From Pseudomaricurvus alkylphenolicus (GTDB lineage: Bacteria > Pseudomonadota > Gammaproteobacteria > Pseudomonadales > Cellvibrionaceae), in assembly GCF_011683955.1 (NCBI RefSeq), contig NZ_JAAQPI010000008.1, positions 1 to 64,000 of the forward strand: DNA of 64,000 bases. Direction: 5' to 3'. This document shows, in pieces, positions 60,002-64,000 of this stretch. Position numbers and translations under genes: made by a program. Position 1 is the first letter of the stretch, and the number at the start of each line of letters is the position of its first letter. The notes under the pieces were generated by a model. The model was not told the DNA's origin. It made no database searches and worked only from the letters and a program-made list of their open reading frames with translations.

Positions 60002-60634
60002 CTATTTGCGTGCTCGGCCGCGGTCTGTATCCCGGCTCAGAAACTCATGGCAGGCGTCGAGGGCGCGCATTACGTGTTTTTTAACTCCTTCAGTGGAGAT
60101 GTTCATTTCTTCAGCAATTTCCCGGTAACTCAGCTGGTGCACCCGGCTCAGCACAAATGCCTGCTGCCGCTTGGCCGGCAATCGCTCAATCGCCTCCTGC
60201 AAAAGCGTGAGCTGCTGGCGTTGCAACGCGCAGGACTCCGGCGAGCGAAGGTCTTCCTGCTGGCTGAGGGCATACAGCGTATCCTGGCGCTCCCGTTTCA
60301 CCTTGTCCCGGCGGCATTCATCAATCAGCAGATTTCTGGCCAGCTGGAACAGGTAAGCCCGTGGTTTTTCCACCTGGCCAGGGTCCGGAAGGCACAGCAG
60401 TCGCTCAAACGCCTGGTGTGCAATATCCTGTGCCTCATCGTCGCTCCGCTGCCACTGGCCTTTGATATAGTTGACCAGCTCGGCTTTGTGAGCATTGTAG
60501 AGGTCTGTCCAGACCTTTTCCTGGTTGTGCAACTCGGTTACCGTGGCGGCTATAGTGCTCGTTGCCTCGATTGTGTGCCCGCGCTCACCAATTGGCAAGG
60601 TTTGCGGGGGCTCGCTGCGGTCAGACTCAGTCAT
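60002..60634 (-). CDS. FecI-like ECF sigma factor
   Basis: An RNA polymerase sigma factor of 210 aa with only regions 2 and 4. Region 2 (~40-110) has ELVNYIKGQW and the melting-helix segment PRAYLFQLARNLLIDECRRD. Region 4 (~140-190) has LPAKRQQAFVLSRVHQLSYR and EIAEEMNISTEGVKKHVMRA, the DNA-binding HTH. Its first ~35 residues are an extra tail rich in Thr and Glu. Released by FecR on signal, it should transcribe the receptor gene. The next gene overlaps its stop. Confidence 0.9.
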   Translation of the reverse strand: MTESDRSEPPQTLPIGERGHTIEATSTIAATVTELHNQEKVWTDLYNAHKAELVNYIKGQWQRSDDEAQDIAHQAFERLLCLPDPGQVEKPRAYLFQLARNLLIDECRRDKVKRERQDTLYALSQQEDLRSPESCALQRQQLTLLQEAIERLPAKRQQAFVLSRVHQLSYREIAEEMNISTEGVKKHVMRALDACHEFLSRDTDRGRARK

Positions 60635-60792
60635 GCCAGGGTAATCTCTCGCTGTCCCGGGGTTGTATTATTGCTTTGTATAGGTAGACGGTTGGCAGCG
60701 CCCAGGGGGGACAGGGAACTCTGATTTTTTTTATCGGTCAGATTGGCTAATCCGGTTAAATCAATACCGCCACAGATGCTAAGGATACCCAC

Positions 60793-61485
60793 GTGAACAA
60801 TGCACTGACCGCCGCTGCCGGCTTTTACGACAGAGCCTTGTCGATGACTAAGCGGCTGGAGCCCCTGGGGCCTCTGGCCATTCGCCTTTATCTCGCCCCC
60901 GTATTTATCATCGCCGGGTACAATAAGCTGCAGTTGAGCGATGACAGTCTGGGCTTTTGGGAGAGCCTGACGGCCAATCCCGGGGTGGTTTCCTGGTTTG
61001 GCAATCCGGACTGGGGGCTGGGTTTGCCCGCGCCCGAGCTACTGGCTTTCCTGGCGGGCTGGACAGAGCTGTTGGGGGGATTTCTGCTGCTGTTCGGGCT
61101 GGCGACGCGACTGATCAGTCTGCCGCTGATTTTTACCATGATCATTGCTGCCACCACGGCTCATTGGCACAACGGCTGGTTTGCCATTGCCCCCAGCAAT
61201 CCGTCTTCCAGCGCAGCCCAGCCATTGGCCTGGATCGGCATTGAAGCGGCCGAAGAGAGTCTTGAAAACAGTGTCGAGGTCGGTCGCCGGGTGCGGGCAA
61301 TGAAGTCGCTGCTGGAAACCCATGGCAATACGGATTGGCTCTATGCCAAAGGCAGCATCGCCGTGTTGAATAACGGTATCGAGTTCGCGGTGACCTATCT
61401 GATCATGTTGCTGGTACTGCTCTTCCATGGCCCAGGCCGCTGGGTCAGTGCCGATCACTGGATTCGGACGTTCCTGGCGCGTTAA
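60793..61485 (+). CDS. DoxX-family membrane protein
   Basis: A 230-aa protein with four to five helices. Its first helix pair carries AIRLYLAPVFIIAGYNKLQ and the central ELLGGFLLLFGLATRLISLP is the DoxX signature. A ~45-residue soluble segment (AAEESLENSVEVGRRVRAM, then KSLLETHGNTDWLYAKGSIA) sits before the last helix, longer than in ~140-aa DoxX proteins. The biochemical role is unknown; the family is linked to thiol or redox and envelope stress. The GTG start has AAGGA at 7 nt. No HvfA/HvfB-type peptide genes are nearby. Confidence 0.82.
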   Translation: MNNALTAAAGFYDRALSMTKRLEPLGPLAIRLYLAPVFIIAGYNKLQLSDDSLGFWESLTANPGVVSWFGNPDWGLGLPAPELLAFLAGWTELLGGFLLLFGLATRLISLPLIFTMIIAATTAHWHNGWFAIAPSNPSSSAAQPLAWIGIEAAEESLENSVEVGRRVRAMKSLLETHGNTDWLYAKGSIAVLNNGIEFAVTYLIMLLVLLFHGPGRWVSADHWIRTFLAR

Positions 61486-61500
61486 CTACCACTTTAAGGT

Positions 61501-61547
61501 GTGGGTGTTATACTGGCTCAGTTTTGAACCACCAGAATGAGACCCAC
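61501..61547. promoter_or_regulatory. Nested inverted repeat at the rhlB-like start
   Basis: GTGGGT (61501-61506) pairs with ACCCAC (61542-61547), and inside it CTGG pairs with CCAG with equal 6-nt internal gaps. It covers a TATACT -10-like element (61509-61514) and ends 3 nt before the TTG start. It could be an operator or, if transcription begins upstream, an RNA structure controlling translation. Confidence 0.35.
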
Positions 61548-61549
61548 CC

Positions 61550-63061
61550 TTGATTGGCAACCTGATCCGCAAGATGTCCGGCGCTAAACCCGCTGAATCC
61601 GCCGCCCCCGCGAAAACGCCCAAACCCAAATCCGGGGGTAAAAGCGCCAGCCGTGGCGACAACGCCGCCAAGAAGTCCGGAGGCAAGTCCCAGCATCCAC
61701 ACGGGGGCAAGCGCCATCATCAGCGCAAGCGCAAATCCCCGCAGGAGCAGGCCAAGCCCTGGTCTCTGGATCAATTCAAGGTGGGGCCCCAGGAGGGCAA
61801 GACCCGCTTTCATGATCTGGACCTCCCGTTAGAGCTGATGCACGCCATTGCCGATCTCGGCTTTGAGTATTGCTCCCCGATTCAGGCCCAGTCCTTACCT
61901 CATACCCTCAACGGCCACGATATGGTGGGTAAAGCCCAGACCGGTACCGGCAAAACGGCGGCTTTTCTGCTTTCGATTATTGATGACCTGATGAAGCACC
62001 CCATCGAGGCTGAACGCTATGCGGGCGAGGCCCGAGCGCTGATCATTGCGCCGACCCGTGAGCTGGTGATTCAAATTGCCGACGATGCCAAGGCGCTGAC
62101 CAAGTATACGGACCTGAAGGTGCATACCCTGGTTGGCGGTATGGACTACGGTAAGCAGCAGAAGCACCTGCAAGAGTCTCTGGTGGATATTCTGGTGGCC
62201 ACTCCGGGACGTCTGTTGGATTTCTGTGGCAATCGCGATGTCTATCTGGACCAGATCGAAGTTTTGGTAATTGACGAAGCCGATCGTATGTTGGATATGG
62301 GCTTTATCCCCCAGGTCAAACGCATCATCCGCCAGACACCCAAGAAGAGCCATCGACAGACGTTGCTGTTTTCCGCCACCTTCACCGACGATGTTCTCAA
62401 TCTCGCCGAGCAGTGGACGGACGAGCCGCGTCGGGTGGAAATTGAGCCGGAAAGTGTCGCTACAGATACCGTCACCCAGCACGTGTATCTGGCATCGACC
62501 GACGAAAAGTACAAGCTCCTCTATAACATCCTCAAGCAAGACGAAGTCGATAGCCTGATCGTGTTTGCCAATCGGCGGGACGAATGCCGCCGTTTGCACG
62601 AAAAACTGGAACGCCACGGTTTCAGTGCCGGGTTGTTATCCGGTGAGATTGCCCAGAACAAGCGTGTTAAAACTCTGGACGGGTTCAAGAGCGGCAAGCT
62701 TAAGGTTCTGGTGGCAACTGACGTCGCCGGTCGTGGGATTCACATTGATGGTATCAGCCACGTGGTTAACTACACCCTGCCAGAGGAGCCCGAGGATTAT
62801 GTACACCGCATCGGTCGTACCGGTCGCGCGGGTAAGTCCGGCACGTCTATCAGCTTTGCCTGTGAGGATGACGCCTTCCGCCTGATGCCTATCCAGGAGC
62901 TGGTGGGCAGCCACTTGCGCTGTGAGCAGCCTCCCGAAGAGCTGCTGTCCAGCACCCCTGCCATGGCGCCTCGCCCTCGTCGTGAAGAGAGCTCCTCCCG
63001 TGACAACCGCGGGCGCGGAGGGCGCCGTGATGGCGGACGTCGCGAAGGAGGGCGTCGCTGA
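61550..63061 (+). CDS. RhlB-like DEAD-box RNA helicase
   Basis: An ATP-driven RNA unwinding enzyme, 503 aa. A basic N-terminal tail (~1-75; K/G/S/H-rich) precedes the helicase core: Q motif [13 protein letters not shown], Walker [61 protein letters not shown] and [10 protein letters not shown]. The stretch [19 protein letters not shown] is RhlB-like. An Arg/Gly-rich tail ([17 protein letters not shown]) ends the protein, probably for RNA binding. RhlB belongs to the RNA degradosome. The start is TTG 61550; the next ATG (61574) lacks a ribosome site. Confidence 0.85.
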   Translation: MIGNLIRKMSGAKPAESAAPAKTPKPKSGGKSASRGDNAAKKSGGKSQHPHGGKRHHQRKRKSPQEQAKPWSLDQFKVGPQEGKTRFHDLDLPLELMHAIADLGFEYCSPIQAQSLPHTLNGHDMVGKAQTGTGKTAAFLLSIIDDLMKHPIEAERYAGEARALIIAPTRELVIQIADDAKALTKYTDLKVHTLVGGMDYGKQQKHLQESLVDILVATPGRLLDFCGNRDVYLDQIEVLVIDEADRMLDMGFIPQVKRIIRQTPKKSHRQTLLFSATFTDDVLNLAEQWTDEPRRVEIEPESVATDTVTQHVYLASTDEKYKLLYNILKQDEVDSLIVFANRRDECRRLHEKLERHGFSAGLLSGEIAQNKRVKTLDGFKSGKLKVLVATDVAGRGIHIDGISHVVNYTLPEEPEDYVHRIGRTGRAGKSGTSISFACEDDAFRLMPIQELVGSHLRCEQPPEELLSSTPAMAPRPRREESSSRDNRGRGGRRDGGRREGGRR

Positions 63062-63072
63062 TCAATGATCTG

Positions 63073-63088
63073 CCCGGTGGTTACCGGG
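63073..63088 (+). other. Short hairpin after the helicase gene
   Basis: A perfect 6-bp stem, CCCGGT-ggtt-ACCGGG, lies 12 nt after the helicase stop. There is no T-run, so it is at most a weak terminator or 3'-end stabiliser ahead of the next gene. Confidence 0.3.
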
Positions 63089-63154
63089 ACCAGGGAGGGT
63101 GTGTAACGAAACAATAACAATTAACAAATTCGCTGAGCACGAGAGCACCCAACG

Positions 63155-64000
63155 ATGAGCCACATAAAAAAAGTCCTGGTGGTGGAAGACAGTCACATAG
63201 TTACCAAGGTCCTGCGCCACGTCATCAAGACGGACCCGGGTATCGAAGCCGTGTACGCGGCGAGCTTTGCCGAGGCGCGGGAGCGTTACCAACAGCATGG
63301 TGAAACCCTGTTTGCCGCACTGGTGGATCTGAATCTGCCGGACGCCCCGGATGGCGAAGTGGTGGATTACACCCTGAGCAAAAATCTGCCCACCATTGTT
63401 TTGACCGGCAGCTTTGATGAAGAGCGACGGGAGAAACTGCTCAGCAAGGGTATTGTGGACTATGTCAGCAAAGAAGGGCGCTTTTCCTATTCTTACGCGA
63501 TCAACCTGGTGAATCGGCTCTACAAAAACCAGGACATTAAAGTGCTTGTGGTGGATGACTCCGAAACATCGCGCAATCTGATCTGTGACATGCTGGAGCG
63601 ACACAAGTACCAGGCGCTGGCCGCCGTCGATGGCGTCGACGCCGTTCGCGTCCTGCTCAAGAACCCGGACGTCAAGCTACTGATTACCGATTATCAGATG
63701 CCCAATATGGACGGCTTTGAGCTGGTGCAGAATATTCGCGTCAAATACGAAAAGTCCGATCTGGTGATCATTGGGCTTTCCGCAGAAGGTCAGGGCAGCC
63801 TCTCCGCCAAATTCATCAAAAATGGCGCCAACGACTTTTTGCCCAAGCCTTTTAATCACGAAGAGTTTTATTGCCGCGTGATGCACAACGTGGAATCTCT
63901 AGAGCTGATCGAACAGATTCGGGACTCCATTAATCGTGATAATTTGACGGGTCTGTTCAATCGCCGATACTTTTTCGATCGCGGCGAAGAGCTCTATCGT
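63155..64000 (+). CDS. Tandem-receiver GGDEF response regulator (3' end beyond the window)
   Basis: A c-di-GMP signalling protein; 282 residues are visible. The first receiver (~5-120) has VLVVEDSHIVTKVLR, the phosphoacceptor Asp in FAALVDLNLPDAPDG and VDYVSKEG. The second (~127-245) has VLVVDDSETSRNLIC, LLITDYQMPNMDGFELVQNI and NDFLPKPFNHEEF. A short link (ELIEQIRDSINRDN) leads to the start of a GGDEF domain, LTGLFNRRYFFDRGEELY. The frame is open to position 64000. ATG 63155 is the start. It follows the helicase after 93 bp. Confidence 0.88.
   Translation, partial: MSHIKKVLVVEDSHIVTKVLRHVIKTDPGIEAVYAASFAEARERYQQHGETLFAALVDLNLPDAPDGEVVDYTLSKNLPTIVLTGSFDEERREKLLSKGIVDYVSKEGRFSYSYAINLVNRLYKNQDIKVLVVDDSETSRNLICDMLERHKYQALAAVDGVDAVRVLLKNPDVKLLITDYQMPNMDGFELVQNIRVKYEKSDLVIIGLSAEGQGSLSAKFIKNGANDFLPKPFNHEEFYCRVMHNVESLELIEQIRDSINRDNLTGLFNRRYFFDRGEELYR

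Noticed and set aside
55766-60634. Siderophore uptake cluster
   Set aside because: No siderophore synthesis, ferric reductase or ABC importer genes nearby, and the receptor's plug style is not siderophore-like.
1-64000. CRISPR arrays, tRNA genes, insertion sequences or prophage
   Set aside because: No direct-repeat/spacer pattern, cloverleaf, transposase or phage gene was seen; the tandem repeats found are too short or coding.

Overview
The window looks like a chromosomal segment of a free-living, aerobic gammaproteobacterium, most likely of the Cellvibrionales/marine type. This is inferred from protein style and gene order: a FecI/FecR-driven TonB receptor with an STN domain of the sort used by polysaccharide and nutrient scavengers, a GH31 lipoprotein, the rsfS-rlmH-mrdAB-mltB-rlpA-dacA-ybeD-lipBA order, fabA-fabB, a PhoPQ-like pair with a PepSY protein, and a pyrophosphate-type phosphofructokinase. 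No mobile element, CRISPR array, tRNA or phage gene was seen. Nearly all of the DNA is core or lineage-specific chromosome.

Layout. 1-430: the 3' end of an rRNA operon (23S tail, 5S, terminator), followed by a structured gene-free flank up to a shared terminator at 790-823. 849-6071 (minus): prpE, then a marR-emrA-emrB efflux operon. 6300-9430 (plus): a YajR-like MFS transporter, ssb and a degenerate RmlD-like protein. 9435-12202 (minus): an orphan CsgD-like regulator and fabA-fabB. 12547-14750 (plus): galU and manB for sugar nucleotides. 14838-18055 (minus): a secreted protein built of three exact-length 32-residue repeats, and a GH31 lipoprotein resembling sulfoquinovosidases. 18201-24184: ggt (plus), then an HD-GYP phosphodiesterase, a solute-binding-like protein and PPi-phosphofructokinase (minus). 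24344-26360 (plus): mpl-ubiX.

26395-32748 is a signalling block. It holds an IphP-type phosphatase, a twin-FHA membrane protein, a kinase-pseudokinase membrane protein and an RND/MMPL transporter with a (DPFxEx)6 insert. 32770-35861 (minus) holds a PhoQ/PhoP-like pair, a PepSY protein and a glycine-zipper protein. 36003-48467 (plus) is a long housekeeping run: a Lon-N protein, proA, nadD, rsfS, rlmH, the elongasome genes mrdA-mrdB, mltB, rlpA, dacA, ybeD, lipB, lipA and an acetyltransferase. It ends at a 140-bp palindromic element.

48880-50505 (minus): a glycerophosphodiesterase and a fructosamine-kinase-like protein. 50819-51659 (plus): carbonic anhydrase and a Pmp3-like peptide. 51712-55750: TetR, a solute symporter, an alpha/beta hydrolase and 3-hydroxybutyrate dehydrogenase, a plausible hydroxybutyrate-use locus. 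55766-60634 (minus): fecI-fecR-TonB receptor. 60793-64000 (plus): DoxX, an RhlB-like helicase and the start of a REC-REC-GGDEF regulator that runs off the window.

The least explained items are the 32-residue repeat protein, the kinase/FHA/phosphatase/RND block, the DPF-repeat insert, the palindromic element at 48.6 kb, and several short in-register tandem repeats. All functional calls were made by reading the sequence; no database search was run.
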